Shown in pieces: positions 34,735 through 47,520 of a stretch of DNA of 64,000 nt. Location of the stretch: assembly GCA_003255025.1 (NCBI GenBank), contig QANY01013337.1, positions 1,676,237-1,740,236 on the forward strand. The letters are read 5' to 3'. A program made the position numbers and the translations under genes. Source of the stretch: Datisca glomerata (Eukaryota; Streptophyta; Magnoliopsida; Cucurbitales; Datiscaceae). The notes under the pieces are model-generated. The model worked only from the letters and a program-made list of their open reading frames with translations. It was not told where the DNA came from and searched no databases. How positions within the stretch are numbered: position 1 is the stretch's first letter; every line of letters begins with the position of its first letter.

Positions 34735-37276
34735 ATCTCCCACTTTGAGTAAAGTAGACGTGTATAATCGCATATCACCATGCCCTCTAGATAACCATCA
34801 AAGACTTTACTACTCAAAATTTCGTGAGTGGATATGCTAGCTTGTTGACTGTCGATATGTGTGTTACTACAACATCTCCACGTGGAACAATCTCTTTGTT
34901 GAGGTGATACTTACATCTATATGTTTTGATCATTTGTCGCTAGTCGGTTCCTTCGAGTTTGTTACAGCTTCTAGAACAATTTCCAGAGTCCTCAGGAACT
35001 TTCTAAGCCATACAACCTCCTTTGCAGCTTCACAAGCTGCCACATACTCAGCTTCCATAGTAAAATCAGCAATGCAAGATTGCTTTATAGTTTTACATAC
35101 TACTTCTCCACCATTGAGGATCCGATCCTGAAGTTGACGTCCTAGAATCCTTATCTGCTTGAAAATTGGAGTCGGTATGACCCACCATATTCAAGTCAAT
35201 AACCGCATACACAAGCATGTAGTTCCTCGTTCTCCTAACATACTTAAGGATATGTTTGACGACATTCCAATGCTTGAGTCCAGGATTAGATTGAAAATGA
35301 CTCAACCTATGACGTAGTAAATATCTAGCTTAGTGCAAAGCATACATGAGACTTCATACGGCTGAGGCATAGGGAATCTTTCTCATGTCTTCCTCTTCTT
35401 GAGCAGTCTTAGGAGAATGCTCATTGGAGAGGCTGACTCCATGCCTAAAAGGAAGATATCCCTTCTTGGAGTCTTACATAGTGAAGCGATCCATCACCTT
35501 ATCAATATAAGATGTTTGAGACAGTGCCAATTGTTTGTTCTTCTAATCTTGAAAGATCTGAATACCTAAGACAAATGCATCTTCTTCAAGATTCTTCATA
35601 TCAAATTGCTTTGGAGCCAAATCTTGACATCGGACAATTTTTCTACATCATTCAAAATGAGTAGAATATCATCCACATACAAGGCTAGAAAAATCACCTC
35701 CACTTTATGTATCAGCTTATACACACAGGGTCCATCCACTAACTATTCAAAACTGAAGTTCTTGAAATTTTCATCAAATCTGATATTCCATGACCGTGAC
35801 GCTTGCTTAAGTTCATAAATGGACTTTACCAGTTTGTAAACTTTACCCTCTTGGTCTTTTTCCATGAACCTGTATGGTTCAGCCATATAAATGCGCTCTT
35901 CAAGATTACTATTCAGAAAGGCAGTCTTGACGTCCATATGTCAGATTTCATAATCGAGGGCAGTAGCAATGGATAGAAGAATTCAGATGGACTTAAGCCT
36001 GGCCACCAGCGAGAATGTATTGTCATAGTCAATACATTCCTTTTGAGTGTAGCCCTTGGCTACTAGCCTAGCTTTGAATATCTCTAGATTTCCATCTGGA
36101 TCTCTCTTTTTCTTATAAATCCATTTACTCCCTATAGGTTTTACCCCTTCAGGGGGATCTATGAATCCAGACTCTGTTCGAATACATCGATCGTATCTCG
36201 ACGTTCATGGCTTTTTGCCATAGATTTGCTTCAATACCAGCGAGTAGGAAATAGGTTCATCACGATTCTTATCTGAGACATATGTTAAGGCATCTCCATA
36301 TGACATGTACATGTCAGGTTGTCTCACAACTTTTCCACTACGTTGAGGCTCCGTAGGCTCCGGTCTCTGTTGTGATTCTTCAATTATTGAATCGTGAACA
36401 TGTCCTGATTGGGGAGTCAGTGTCCTATCACTCTATAATTTATCTAGCACAATTGTACTTCTCGGCTTCACACTCCTATATAGTATTCCTCAAGAAAACT
36501 TGGATTCGTGCTAACGAATGTTTTCTTGTCAGTCGGATTATAAAAGACGTATCCTTTCGTTCCCTTGGGATATCCTACAAACATGCATAATTTTGATCGA
36601 CTGGTCAACTTGGCTGTCTTAAGTCTCAGTACATGTGTTGGGCATCAACATATCCTAAAGTGGCTTACGGACAACTTTCATCCAATCCATTTTTCATATG
36701 GTGTGCTAGACACCATCTTTCATGGAACTTGGTTCAGAATGTATGTTTTTGTTTCCAAAGCATATCCCTAGAATGAATCTGGGAGTGACCTAACCATATC
36801 CATCAGAGTTTAATTCCTTCTATCTTACACACTATTCTATTCTTGAGTGCCAGGTACAGTAAACTTAGAAAGAATACCTTCTTCCGTAAGAAAGTCTTCG
36901 AACTCTCCTAGCAAGTATTCTCCACCACGATCAGATCGTAGTGTTTTGATTTGTTTCTCTAATTACATTTCAACCATAACCTACTCTTTGAACTTTTCAA
37001 AGATTTCAGACTTTTGGCGCATTAGATAAACATGTCCAAAACGCGAGTCATTTGTGAATGTTACAAAATATTCATAACCTCATATTGCTTGGATATTTAA
37101 TGGCCCACATACATCACTATGTATGATTTTGAGGCATTGAGTGGATTGTTCACCCTTTTCCGAAAAGGGTCTCTTGGTCATTTTATTTTCTATGCATGAT
37201 TCACATGTGGGTGGTGATCCCACACTTATAACTTGCAATGGACCATCATTTGCAAGTCTTTTATGAACATGTAGAA
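34735..37276 (-). pseudogene. Family-I element pol: GAG-pre-integrase, integrase, RT, RNase H
   Basis: On minus from 37280: CESCIENKMTKRPFSEKGEQ and LKIIHSDVCGPLN are the pre-integrase zinc motif and integrase start. [20 protein letters not shown] (35937-35880), YKLVKSIYELKQASRSWN and the region near 35700-35640 are RT. MSHFQSNPGLKHWNVVKHIL (35305-35246) and RNYMLVY are RNase H. Multiple stops and frameshifts make it non-functional. It is the best preserved copia pol in the window after element O. Confidence 0.88.
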
Positions 37277-39293
37277 TCAATTTAATACATGTTTCTTGTA
37301 TCAGAGAAATTCTGATTTAGTGGAATCCAATTAATCATCCCGCGTTCTTCGTTCTTTGCAGGCCTTCAAATAATCTTCACACTAACAACCTCTCGTAGGA
37401 TTCAGAAGTATTTCTCACTATGGGTGTCCAAAACTAAACCGAACCGAACGAAACAGAACCAAAAATGGTCGGTTCGGTATAGCTGCCGAACCGAAAATGT
37501 TTAGTTTTTTAACCGAACCAAAATCTTAAATTTTTATTTTTATTTTTTATATATAGTTTCATATTGAACCAAACTGAACTAATACAAAACTTCAATTTTT
37601 TATTATTTTTTGAATAATATCATTTAATTTTTTTTAATTAATAATACCGAACCGAATGTTTTGGTTCAGTTCAATTTTAGCCCACTAACAAACCGAACCA
37701 TGTTCACCCCCTATATCTCACAAGGATATTGCTAGGAGTAGAATGTGGTCTCTCTAAATAACTGAGGAAGAAAAAAGATAATGTTTTCTTCTTCCTATAT
37801 AGGTTCGGCGGCAACAAGGGAGAAAAAAGATAATGTTTTCTTGCTCTGTATAATCACACACTATCGTTAACGTTATGTCAACACATCTTAAGGATGCAAC
37901 CCTAATAGCATCCCTTATATAATAATTACGGAATTTACACATATATCCATATATGTTAAATTACCAAAAATCTCATCCCTCTGCAATGTTATTTGTGATT
38001 TTTCCATTTCTCCTAGAATCAATATTGTGTCCAAATTCATCATTCCAAATTGATAAATTAAATTAATACCTATCACTCAATTAATTAATTAATTTTATTT
38101 ACTAATTATCTAATAATTAGAAAATAAAAAATTAATTAATTTGGACATTACTTTTACTCTTCACTAATTTAGTGATGACACCCATCACATATGGGTTCGA
38201 AAAGTGTACCTAGGTCCAAAACACATTTTTGGTCCAACTGATGTTGTTTCTCATTCATATCCTTATAAGCTACTCCTGAGATCGAATGAACTCGCATGTA
38301 AAGTTATGTGATTCAATAATCTGTTAATTTATCTTCATAAATTCCTGACATCGTACGACTCCATTATAGACCCAATGCTGAATCACTCTCGATTCATGCG
38401 CGCTACATTTTCTATTGGTGCAAATAAGCATATATATTTTATGGTACAAAGAATATTTTATGATGTTACCCTTCGTGAATATCAGTAGCAAGATAGGGAT
38501 GTAAAATTATCATTTTACCCCTCTAGTTATTATTTCCTCAACTCATTTATTGACTATGAATAAGAAAGATATATCAGTGAAGTATCTCGTACAGTTCACA
38601 ATATCTTATCCAATGATTCATGTCATCGAGTACCAAGCTCGTTTATTTATTCTCACACTCATCAATAAAATATAAGGTGATATTGTTGCTATTGCAATGT
38701 GACCACAAATTCTATATCTGTGAATCACGCAACTCCAACATAGTTGAATCACGATCCCTAAAATCGAGGTATTGTCCGACAATTCAAACTCACTCCTTTG
38801 TTGTATCATAGATCGTAAGTAACTAAGTTGAGTTTCGTATTGACCTCAAGATTAAGGTAATCCTGAAAATACCCTTAAGATGTAATATTTAGATTTAAAG
38901 CTAGATAAATGGCTTTACACTAAACTAAATTGTTACTTTTCTATTCAACATGTTCCATAACATGTCTATATCAACCGTTAGAGTCTCCACTCCCAAGCTC
39001 CAAGACCGGCATCCTTTGGTTCAACCTAACAGTCGTAATCAGACTCGATTGCCCAATCAATCCTAAGATTATGAATAACATTCTGAACTATTTCAGAAGA
39101 GTTTGTCTGTAAGACCCATTTATCTTTACTCTTCTAACGTTGATAACAGTTTCAGAACTTGAGTAAATTATAAACACACTTTAAATAAAGGAAATTTTTC
39201 ATTTATTCATTAAATTCAGTAATACAAAAATATCAGAGAAATAACTTTTCATAAATAGTTATTACACCCTACTTTATGGACATAATTCCAACA
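37277..39293 (-). repeat. 5' LTR of the family-I element, truncated and carrying a MITE
   Basis: It aligns to 32849-34734 from about position 33006 of that copy, so about 170 bp are absent on the left, next to the deletion that removed gag. It contains the insertion 37419-37713. It ends TAATTCCAACA at the target duplication. Confidence 0.85.
37419..37713. mobile_element. hAT-like MITE, about 295 bp
   Basis: The left end is TATGGGTGTCCAAAACTAAA and the right end, read inward, is TAGGGGGTGAACATGGTTCG: imperfect terminal inverted repeats. Many CCGAACCGAA / GGTTCGGT copies lie inside each end. It is flanked by TTTCTCAC (37411-37418) and TATCTCAC (37714-37721), an 8-bp duplication with one change, as hAT elements make. 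The paralogous LTR has the unoccupied site GAGTATATCTCACAAGG at about 33131. It has no coding capacity. Confidence 0.85.
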
Positions 39294-40275
39294 CGTAGAT
39301 TTTATAATTAAAGACTTCTAAACATAATTGACTCCATATGACTAAAAGCACCAAAAATGACCGAGAAGCTGCCTCAAAGAGAAGAAGCGTGAACCAAAGA
39401 TGTAGGAGTTTAGAATTGGTCCTGATCTTGAAAAAATCGATGAAACAACCATTTTCAGCACCTCGACATCCTCTGGTAAACGGACATTTCTGCTCTGACT
39501 AGAGTTCATTTTCTCGTCTGGCTAGCGAGAAAGTTGTGCTAAACATCTATTTCATTTGATCTTGTGAAGCTAAGTGCAAATACGATGACAACACTTAGGT
39601 ATCCTGATCCATTGGTGGAGCACATCGTGCTGTGAAATTTTGTCAATGGTACCATCTTGTCGGTAACACTATATGGCTTCAAGATAGCTTTAAGATGATA
39701 TCCCCTCTTCCTTCCTCGTCGGGTACTTGAGCAGAATGCTAGAGGAAAGATTCTTATTTTTTTACCAGTGCGACAAAAACTATAGAAAATAAAACCACGA
39801 GTAGAATAGACTCTCTAACTATCAAATTTTATCTCTCTCTCGCTCTCTCACTCTCACTCTCTCTCTCTCTCTGTCGAAGAGAGAGAGGGGGGGAAGAAAG
39901 AGTGTGTGTGTGTGTGTGTGCGCGCGCGCGCTGGTCCTTTTAGAAACCTAAAGTCACATGATATATAGTTTAGCAAAAAATATAAGGTTCAGTTTGGTCT
40001 GCGGCCCAACTTCACTAGCATGTGAATAATAAACATTTGAGGTCATATATAACTCTTAGTTAAATGCTTCTCTTTAGCAACAGAAGCTCCCAAAATTCAT
40101 CACAAATAATCAGTGAACAAGAAATGGTTTCTTACACCCAAATCAAATATGATGTGTGATTGTGGGAATTATAACAAGAAATAAGCATCTTGCAGTGGAA
40201 GAAGTTCAAGCCCTCCTAATGTGTCATGAAAGCCGGCTTGGAAAGAAAATGTCTGAAACTGAGTTAAGTCTAAAG
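39294..40275 (+). repeat. Tandem duplication, copy 2, part after insertion
   Basis: It is homologous to 31513-32485 and continues directly into the copia gag/pol at about 40275-42949. It includes the compound microsatellite at 39832-39932. Confidence 0.8.
39832..39932. repeat. Compound microsatellite (CT/GA/GT/GC)
   Basis: Successive runs of TC/CT with interruptions, then GA, a G run, GT (about 39903-39920) and GC (39921-39930). The paralogous site in copy 1 (32052-32082) has only a GA run, so the array expanded or shrank after duplication. Confidence 0.85.
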
Positions 40276-40560
40276 ATAAGTGCAAACATAGTGTCAAATT
40301 CTTTATACAAAAGGATTTCCAACGGAGATTTTCACCACTACAACGAGAATAATGGTAGAGTAGGATTTCCACAAGCTTAGGTTGGAAACAAAGGAATGAT
40401 GAATGGTAGGAGAAGTGGTAGACCAAGTAGAGGAAACAAAATTATGGTGTCAAAGTATGTGGTAAAATTGGTCACTCAGATGTTGTTTGTTATTTCAAAT
40501 ATGAAAAAGGCTTTTAAGGGATAAACCAAAATCCTTATAATACTCAGAACAAGAATTCAT
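40150..40560 (+). pseudogene. Element III gag with damaged zinc knuckle
   Basis: The frame reads HLAVEEVQALLMCHESRLGK (about 40187-40245), the usual middle of copia gag. After a frameshift it reads VKVCGKIGHSDVVCYFKYEK (about 40453-40510). The C-C-H-C knuckle lacks its first cysteine: V-K-V-C-G-K-I-G-H stands where C-x-x-C is expected. Stops follow. Confidence 0.75.
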
Positions 40561-41159
40561 AAACATTAATGGCCTTTACAGCTTCTCCTGTAACTTCTGT
40601 TGCCTCTTTTGAGCAAGGGTATAATATTGTTGGCTTGTAAATTCAGCATCAATGAATCATGTAACTACAGATCTCCAAAACCTTAGTCTTGCAAATGTAT
40701 ACATGGGAAATGAAAAGCTTATAGTAGGAAATGGTAATGCACTTTATCATTACTCATGTTTTTTCTGCATATTTACCTTCAAAAACTTATCTTTTAAAGC
40801 TAAAATACATAGAGTTTCTGAAATAAATAAACCTCTAGTCAATGTTTCTAAACTAACTTAGGATAACAATATATATGTTGAATTTCTTTCTGACACTTAT
40901 TTTGTGATTGACAAAACACTATAAATTATACTGCTTAAACGATTATTGAAAGATGGACTTTGTCTGCTGACACATCCTAACACATCCTGATGGAAGAATG
41001 CATCATATTGCCTTCAATTATTTCATTCATTCTAAAATCCCTACACAAGAGTCTTCTTATTCATCTATCTGTCATGATCATGTTTCTGATATAAATTTTG
41101 TGTCTAAAAATAGTAATGTTTGTAATTCTGACGTTGTATCATCCACTGTATTCTAAGAT

Positions 41160-42060
41160 TAACGAATAATACACAATTCTTACTGCCTTACATGAGTTCT
41201 TCAACTTTTATACAGAAACATATTTTGCTTATTCTCCGGACTTAATCAATGATTAAACATCTACCATAAAAGATTGTGGCACCCTGCACATGACATTTTA
41301 TTAATATCACACACTCCTCACCAGAGTTTTGCATATTTTGTCAAAAAGGAAAAAATCATTCCTTACCTTTTTCCATATCTAACAATGTAACCTTAACCTT
41401 TATAAATGATTTATACAGACTTGTGGGGTCATTCACCTTTTAGACAAGATTATATACATTACTTATGTTTTCTTCATAATTTAGTAGGTTCTCCTAGTTA
41501 TATCCACTTAAAACTAAATCAGAAATCTTTCACACATTTACCATACTTAATTTCTTTAGCGGGGTGGAGATTTTTTGCCCTTTTCTAATTTCTTCAGCCA
41601 CGAGGAATCCTTTGTATAAATCCATGTCCTCATGTCTATCAACAAAATTCTAAAATTGAAAGAAAACATAGGCACATAGTTGAAATGGGTCTTACTCTAC
41701 TTGCTAAAGCCAAATTACCTTTTTAGTTTTGGTTGGATGCCTTCCAAACTATTATACATATCATCGACAAGTTACCAACTAAAGTTATTTTTCATTTCTC
41801 ACCTTATCAAAAGTTATTTTGCATTTTTCTAGGATATTCAACTCAACATAAAGGATACAAATGTCTACACTCTTCTGGTAGATATACATCTCTATGAATG
41901 TTATCTTTAATGAACAACGTTTCTCTTACAATGTTATTTCACCTACTCTTACTTCTACCATGACTGTTAATCCGTAACCTATACAATATATGTTCCATCC
42001 AGATATTGTTACAGGTCAAACCCATGCTCATTCTCCTTCAAGCAGTACTTCAAAGTCTCT
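41160..42060 (+). pseudogene. Element III integrase and linker
   Basis: Across frames: HPAHDILL-like sequence near 41282, then CPHVYQQNSKIERKHRHIVE and MGLTLLAKAKLPF (about 41620-41720), the end of the copia integrase core, and LDAFQTIIHIIDKLPTKV. The core aspartates cannot be placed because of frameshifts. At least ten in-frame stops occur. Confidence 0.75.
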
Positions 42061-42399
42061 CCACTCATAATAAGGCAATTAACATTATAATTCAATCTCT
42101 ACACAGTCTTTGACTAATACTATTATTCCTACTTCACATCAAGCATATGATTTTCCTTCCATATCAGACTCCTTAATTATTGATTTAAATGCTTCTTCCT
42201 CAACAAAATATCCAAATCAGAATACCTACACATTCAATAGTCACTAAGTCCAAAAGTGCTATTCATAACCCTAAGCCTATACAGCTACAAAACATCCTCT
42301 CCCAAATAGCTTGTGTTCTCTAAAACCAACAGATGTCAAACAAGCTCTTCATGACCCACATTGGAAACATGTAGTATATAATACATTACTTAGGAATCA

Positions 42400-42949
42400 T
42401 CATGGGAATTATTACCTTTCATATTAGAGTACATGTTTCTTGTTGGAAACAAGTGGTTTTTCAAACTAAACACAACATTGATGAGAGTATTCAAAGGTAT
42501 AAAGTTAGGTTAGTTGCTATGAGTTTTATCATATCCCTAGTGTTGATTTTTCTAAAAAATTTAGCCTTGTGGTCAAGCCTACAATAGTTAGATACACTTA
42601 GTTGTATAATATGGATGGCCTATTTAGCAACTAGATGTTAACAATGGACTTTTAAATGGCATTGCTTCAAGAAATGGTCTATGTTCCAACTAGAGGGTAT
42701 CATTAGTGTATCCATACCTAATCATGTTTGTAAACTCAGAAAAGCATTCTATGTTCTAAAACAAGCACCAAAGGCTCGGTATGATAAGTTGAAGGACACT
42801 TTATACATCTAACTGGTTTATGTTGATTATATACTTCTAACTAGTAATAATCAGAAGTTGCTATAGCAAGTTATCTTAGACTTGAACAAGTCATTTACCT
42901 TGAAATATTTGGGTGTTTTACATTAATTATTGGGGATTGAAGTTCATAG
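42400..42949 (+). pseudogene. Element III reverse transcriptase, first part
   Basis: A damaged stretch near 42490-42600 encodes the SPVVKPTTIR-like motif as VVKPTIVRYT. The catalytic region near 42815-42840 reads VYVDYILLTS-like, i.e. Y-V-D-Y, where the second aspartate is tyrosine. The frame reaches LGIEVH at 42930-42949, where the CACTA element interrupts it. Confidence 0.7.
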
Positions 42950-43129
42950 CACTACAACAATTTTCTTATTTTATTGTATTGAATGGTAGCGTTCATTATT
43001 AGAATGCAATAAAAAAGGTAAGTAAAACTTAGGCGCAACCTAAAATTTTCAGCACAAAAGCCGCGCCTCTGCCTGTTGAAAATTTAATATTTTTTACCAA
43101 AAAAAATTAAAATTTCATCTCGATATCTC

Positions 43130-43290
43130 TACTCTCACTTCTCTTTGTCTATTTCTCTCTCATAGGTCTTTGTTCTTTTCATCGCTCTCTCTCAAGTCTC
43201 TCACTCTCTCAGCTCTCTCGCTTTCTCTCTCTCTCTCTCAGTTCTCTGGTGCTTTAGCTCTCTCTCTCTCTATACATCGACTCGACTCAG
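43130..43290. repeat. CT-rich microsatellite in the CACTA 5' region
   Basis: Interrupted (CT)n runs, e.g. CTCTCTCTCAGTTCTC. They lie in the 5' non-coding region, perhaps near the transposase promoter. Confidence 0.7.
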
Positions 43291-44026
43291 TGAGCTCAGC
43301 CCTGAGCTCCGTCGTACTTGGTCCTGGGGTGAACCACTCACAATTGGAGAGTCGACTGTCAAACTTGGGTTGCTAGCTTAGTTTCTAATTTTCTAGGGCT
43401 AGAGCTCAATTATGCCCGTTGTATTTCACGGTGAGTTTTCACTCTACATACATGTCTGATTTTGTACTTTTTATCTGTGGTTTAGACCTTCGCATGTCTA
43501 ATTGGGAGTTTTGAATGAGAGATTGGTTCTAATTGAGCCTGTTTGGTCATGAAGGATTACGAATTTGAAATTCAGAAGAACACTTACACTGCCAAACTTT
43601 CTTTAAGTGGTTGGGATACCACATTATGATTCTAACATGAAATGTTTAATATCTGTATATTTAATTTCTAAGTTTGTATTTTTAATTAAAACTTTTACTT
43701 CATATTTGTCTAAATTCCAACATTTTAAAGGATTTTCTCCTAAAATTTCAGTTTGTTGGCTTTATATAGCATATAAGTTTTTTGTACGTATATATATTTG
43801 TATGTTAAAACCCAGTTAAGCTTTGAGATCTTTAAAGCTTTGAGATCCTTATTGTTATATTTATGTTTTAAAGGTGTTTTAGGGCATAAGTAGTAGGATG
43901 GCCACCAGTTAGATCCTGCAGGAAGAACATAATTGCACAAAAGAGCACTAACAAAGGGGCTGAGAAGGGAGCAGGGAAATAACAACAGTACTAACAGTGT
44001 TGCATTTCTCAAAGTAAGCATGGATG

Positions 44027-44332
44027 TCTTCCCTAACATACCCTCATTACATAATTAGTTAAGGAAAACTCCAAGTCCTCCCCTTAATTAAGTAAAGGAA
44101 AAATCGTCATTCCTTAATAAAAAGTGTGTGTAGGAAAAATCCATCTTTGAAGTTTTTAGTTTGTTAGCAAATTCTTGAAAAGCTACCAAATATATTTCTG
44201 TTCTTTTTAATGATTGTGAAATAAGAAAGGTGGATTTCTCTTCCCTAACATACCCTCGTTACATAATTAGTTAAGGAAACTCCAAGTCCTCCCCTTAATT
44301 AATTAAGGAAAAATCGGCATTCATTATTGTTT
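44027..44332 (+). repeat. Direct repeat pair in the CACTA 5' region
   Basis: About 95 bp starting TCTTCCCTAACATACCCTC and including CTCCAAGTCCTCCCCTTAAT occur at 44027-44125 and again at 44237-44332 with few differences. They are separated by ~110 bp of unrelated sequence. Confidence 0.8.
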
Positions 44333-44379
44333 CAGTTTGGCCTAATTGTATTTAATAAAATGTGTGCAGGATTGCAAAC

Positions 44380-47303
44380 AATAGAGACCCTTTTAAGAGC
44401 TTGTTGCAAAGGACTGGCGTGGCGTGGAGTGAAGATACTATAAAGGTGTTTTGCTAGATTTTATTTACTTATGTTATTAGTTTGATTGATTGGCAGATTT
44501 GTACGAGTGAATTTCTATATTACTTTACTCATAAAAAAGCTAGGCATGAAAATTTAATTCTCACTTAGCCGATAGTATAAAGAGTGAATTATCTCTACAT
44601 TTCAGTAGTCAACTTATCAGAATGGATAAAGATTGGGTGCATTGGAACAGGTAAAAAGATTGGTTACTTTATTTAAGATAAGTGTAAAATATAATCATAA
44701 ATAGATATCTTAGTAGTTGATGTTTTAATTGATAGAGCTATAAAAGAGTATCAAGAAGGAGCATGAAATTTTGTCAAGATAGCAGAAAGAAATGCAAATT
44801 ATGCAGAGAAAATTTAATGTCCTTGCAAATAATGTTGAAATATGTGTCATCAATGTAGTGACATGGTTTTTGAGCATTTAGTCATAAAAGGAATGGATCT
44901 AACCTATACAACTCGGTATCACCATGGAGAACAAATATTTAGAGAAGATAAAATGGATGAAATAAACAAATCATACACACACAACATGTATGAATCAACT
45001 TATGGATTTGAAGATGAACATTCTAGGATTTTAAAGGGAGAGATGAGGGTTTCATGGATAAGTTACGAGACGCTGAAATTGTTTTGTATCCAGGTTCTAC
45101 CACATACACAAAGTTATCAGCCATTGTAGTTTTGTATAGAGTTAAAACCAATAGTAGTTAGTCTGACAAAAGCTTTACTGAACTTTTAGATATTTTACAT
45201 GATATGTTGTCGGATGAGAATGTGATTCCAAGATCTATGTATTTAGTAAAAATGCTTCTCAAAGAGTTTGTTTTAGGGTACAAAAAAATTTATACTTGTG
45301 TGAATGACTGCTGCTTGTTAGAAAAGAGAGAGAACATTTGGAGAAATGTCCAAGAGGTGGCTCTTCAAGGTGGAAAGTTGATGAACGTGCAAATAAGATA
45401 AAAAAGGGTGTACCTGCTAAAGTTTTATGATACTTTCCTACAATTCTGAGGTTTAGGAGGATGTTTAAGTCTGCCAAAGTTGTTGAAGCTTTAAGGTGGC
45501 ATCAAAATAATAAGAGTAATGATGGGAAGATGCGTCACCCTGTAGATTTTGTGGCGTGGGAGTGGTGAATCAAAAATGGCCTTCTTTTTCATCTGATCCG
45601 CGTAATCTTAGATTAGGACTTGGCGCAGATGATTTTAATCTCTTTCATAGTTTAAGCAATAGATATAGTTGTTGGCTAGTCATGCTTGTGACCTACAACT
45701 TACCACCATGGTTATGAATGGAAAGAGAAAATATATTCTTGACGTTGTTAATATCTGGCCCGAAACAACCAGGGAACGATATCGATGAGTATTTACAACC
45801 TCTAGTAGAAGATCTTCAAGATTTATGGAATATGCGGTGCACACTTTTGATGCTTTTAGTAAATCTTTTTTTGATCTGAGAGTTATTTTGATGTGGACCA
45901 TCAACGATTTTCTAGCATATGAAAATCTTGTTGGATGTATTACGAAAGGAAAAAAAGCATGTCCAGTTTGTGGTAAAAACACACATTCCTGCTGGTAAAA
46001 ATACAGTAGAAAGTGTGCAGACATGGGTCGTAGACGCTTTCTACCTCCATCTCATCCATTTAGGACAAAGAAAGCATGGTTTGATGGAAACGAGGAGCAT
46101 GAGAAAATTCCTAGAATCATGACTGGTCGTAATGTTTCTCTCGAACTGGAAGACTATGTCAATGATTTTGGAAAATGTGGTAAAAAAAGAAAGAAAAGAG
46201 GCAAAGAAGCGGATACTATATGTAAGAAAAGATCAATCTTCTTTGATCTACCATATTGAAAGGTTAGTATCTTTCAACTTCTCAATTATTAGTTTCATTT
46301 TGAACATTTTTAGATGTTGTGATCACATTTCCAAGTATTAATATTATGTCATAATTTGGACGTGATGCACATTGAGAAATTGCTGAATGTGAGAGAAAAA
46401 TCAAAAGATGGAATCAATGCATATAAGGATCTACAACACATGGATATTAAGCATGGCTTGCACCCAAAATACGATGGATCCAGAATCGTCCTTCCTCCTA
46501 CTATGTACCATTAACCAAAGAAGAGAAAGAAACCTTTTGTAGGAGGCTTTTCGATTAAAATTATCGGATGGTTACAGTTTTAATATTAGAAACTATATAT
46601 CAATGGAAGATTGTAAAGTCCTTGGTCTTAAATCACATGATTTCCATGTTCTCATTCAGCAGTTGTTACATGTAGCCTTAAGGGGATTACTTCCAAAAGG
46701 GCCCAAAGATGCAATATTCATATTATGTGCTTTTTTCAATAGACTGTGTCAGCATTTCATTGATAGAGAAAGAATACAAGCCATGGAAGGTGAAGTAGTT
46801 GAAACATTGTGCATCTTTGAAAGGTTCTTGCCACCATCATTTTTTGACATAATGGTTCACTTAGTAATTCACTTGGGGTGAGAAGCACGTCTATGTGGTG
46901 CCGTCCATTTCCGTTGGATGTATCCTTTTGAAAGGTAATCAAAGCATGATTCTTTAGTTTGGAATATTTTCCTAAACGTGTAAAATACTTTAAAATGTGC
47001 ATTTTTGGTTTTAGGTATATGAAGAATATAAAAGGATATGTTCAAAATCATGCACGACTTGAAGGGTGTATTGCAAAATGTTATCTAGCATATAAGTGCG
47101 CGGACTTTTGTAGTGAGTTTATGGAAAAAGAAATAGGAGTACGCCATGGACAATGTCGCAATCAAGATTTCATTAGTGACATTATTCTTGAAGGATATCT
47201 AATCTCAGCAGGAACATCAATTATGATGAGTGATGAAATGTTAGAAAGTGCGCATCATTATGTGTTATTCAATACGGATGTGGTCGAACCATTCTTTGAG
47301 TAA
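44380..47303 (+). pseudogene. CACTA Tnp2-type transposase, broken
   Basis: Blocks of the plant CACTA transposase appear in order: HLVIKGMDLTYTTRYHHGEQ (44877-44936); LLKEFVLGYKKIYTCVNDCC (about 45254-45313); KKGVPAKVL, RWHQNNKS, MRHPVDFVAW; SDPRNLRLGLGADDFNLF (about 45592-45645), YNLPPW, ISGPKQPGNDIDEYLQPLVE (about 45750-45810); SIFFDLPY; VMHIEKLLNVREKSKDGINA (about 46360); VLGLKSHDFHVLIQQLLHVA (46621-46680), RGLLPKGPKDAI, FFDIMVHLVIHLG; and MKNIKGYVQNHARLEGCIAK (47020-47080). These include the acidic catalytic region of the family (assignment by family knowledge). Frameshifts near 45105 and elsewhere and stops near 45162 prevent a complete product; introns may explain only some gaps. Confidence 0.88.
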
Positions 47304-47460
47304 GAAATTATAAGTTTATTAGAATACTCAACTAATTTATATTGATACGACATTGGTATCACCTATCAATATGTGTACATTTGATGTTAGCAACTCAGAT
47401 TAGGTGCTTTAATACTCAATTTTCAAATCTAATTATTTGACACTTTCTTGTTGGAGATTG

Positions 47461-47520
47461 AAATGTCGGGGGGGGGGGGGGGGNTTGGAGATTGAAATGC
47501 CGGGGGGTGCTAGCCATGTG
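47461..47520. other. Poly-G run with an undetermined base
   Basis: A run of 16 G (47468-47483) ends in N (47484), followed by a second copy of TTGGAGATTGAAATG and another G run. This looks like an unresolved assembly or sequencing join inside the CACTA element; length here is uncertain. Confidence 0.85.

Larger units (their letters stand above)
32849..39293 (-). mobile_element. Ty1/copia element of family I with two LTRs, inserted in duplication copy 2
   Basis: LTRs lie at 32849-34734 and about 37277-39293, with pol from GAG-pre-integrase to RNase H between them on minus. The target duplication is AGTAG (32844-32848) and CGTAG (39294-39298). Duplication copy 1 has the unoccupied sequence TATTAGTAGATTTTAT at about 31515, confirming the junction. 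The 5' part (primer-binding site, gag, protease) and about 170 bp of the right LTR are missing. The right LTR contains a MITE at 37419-37713. Confidence 0.88.

Noticed and set aside
37419..37713. Possible regulatory element with many GGTTCGG motifs
   Set aside because: Inverted ends, 8-bp duplication and the empty site in the sister LTR show that it is a MITE.
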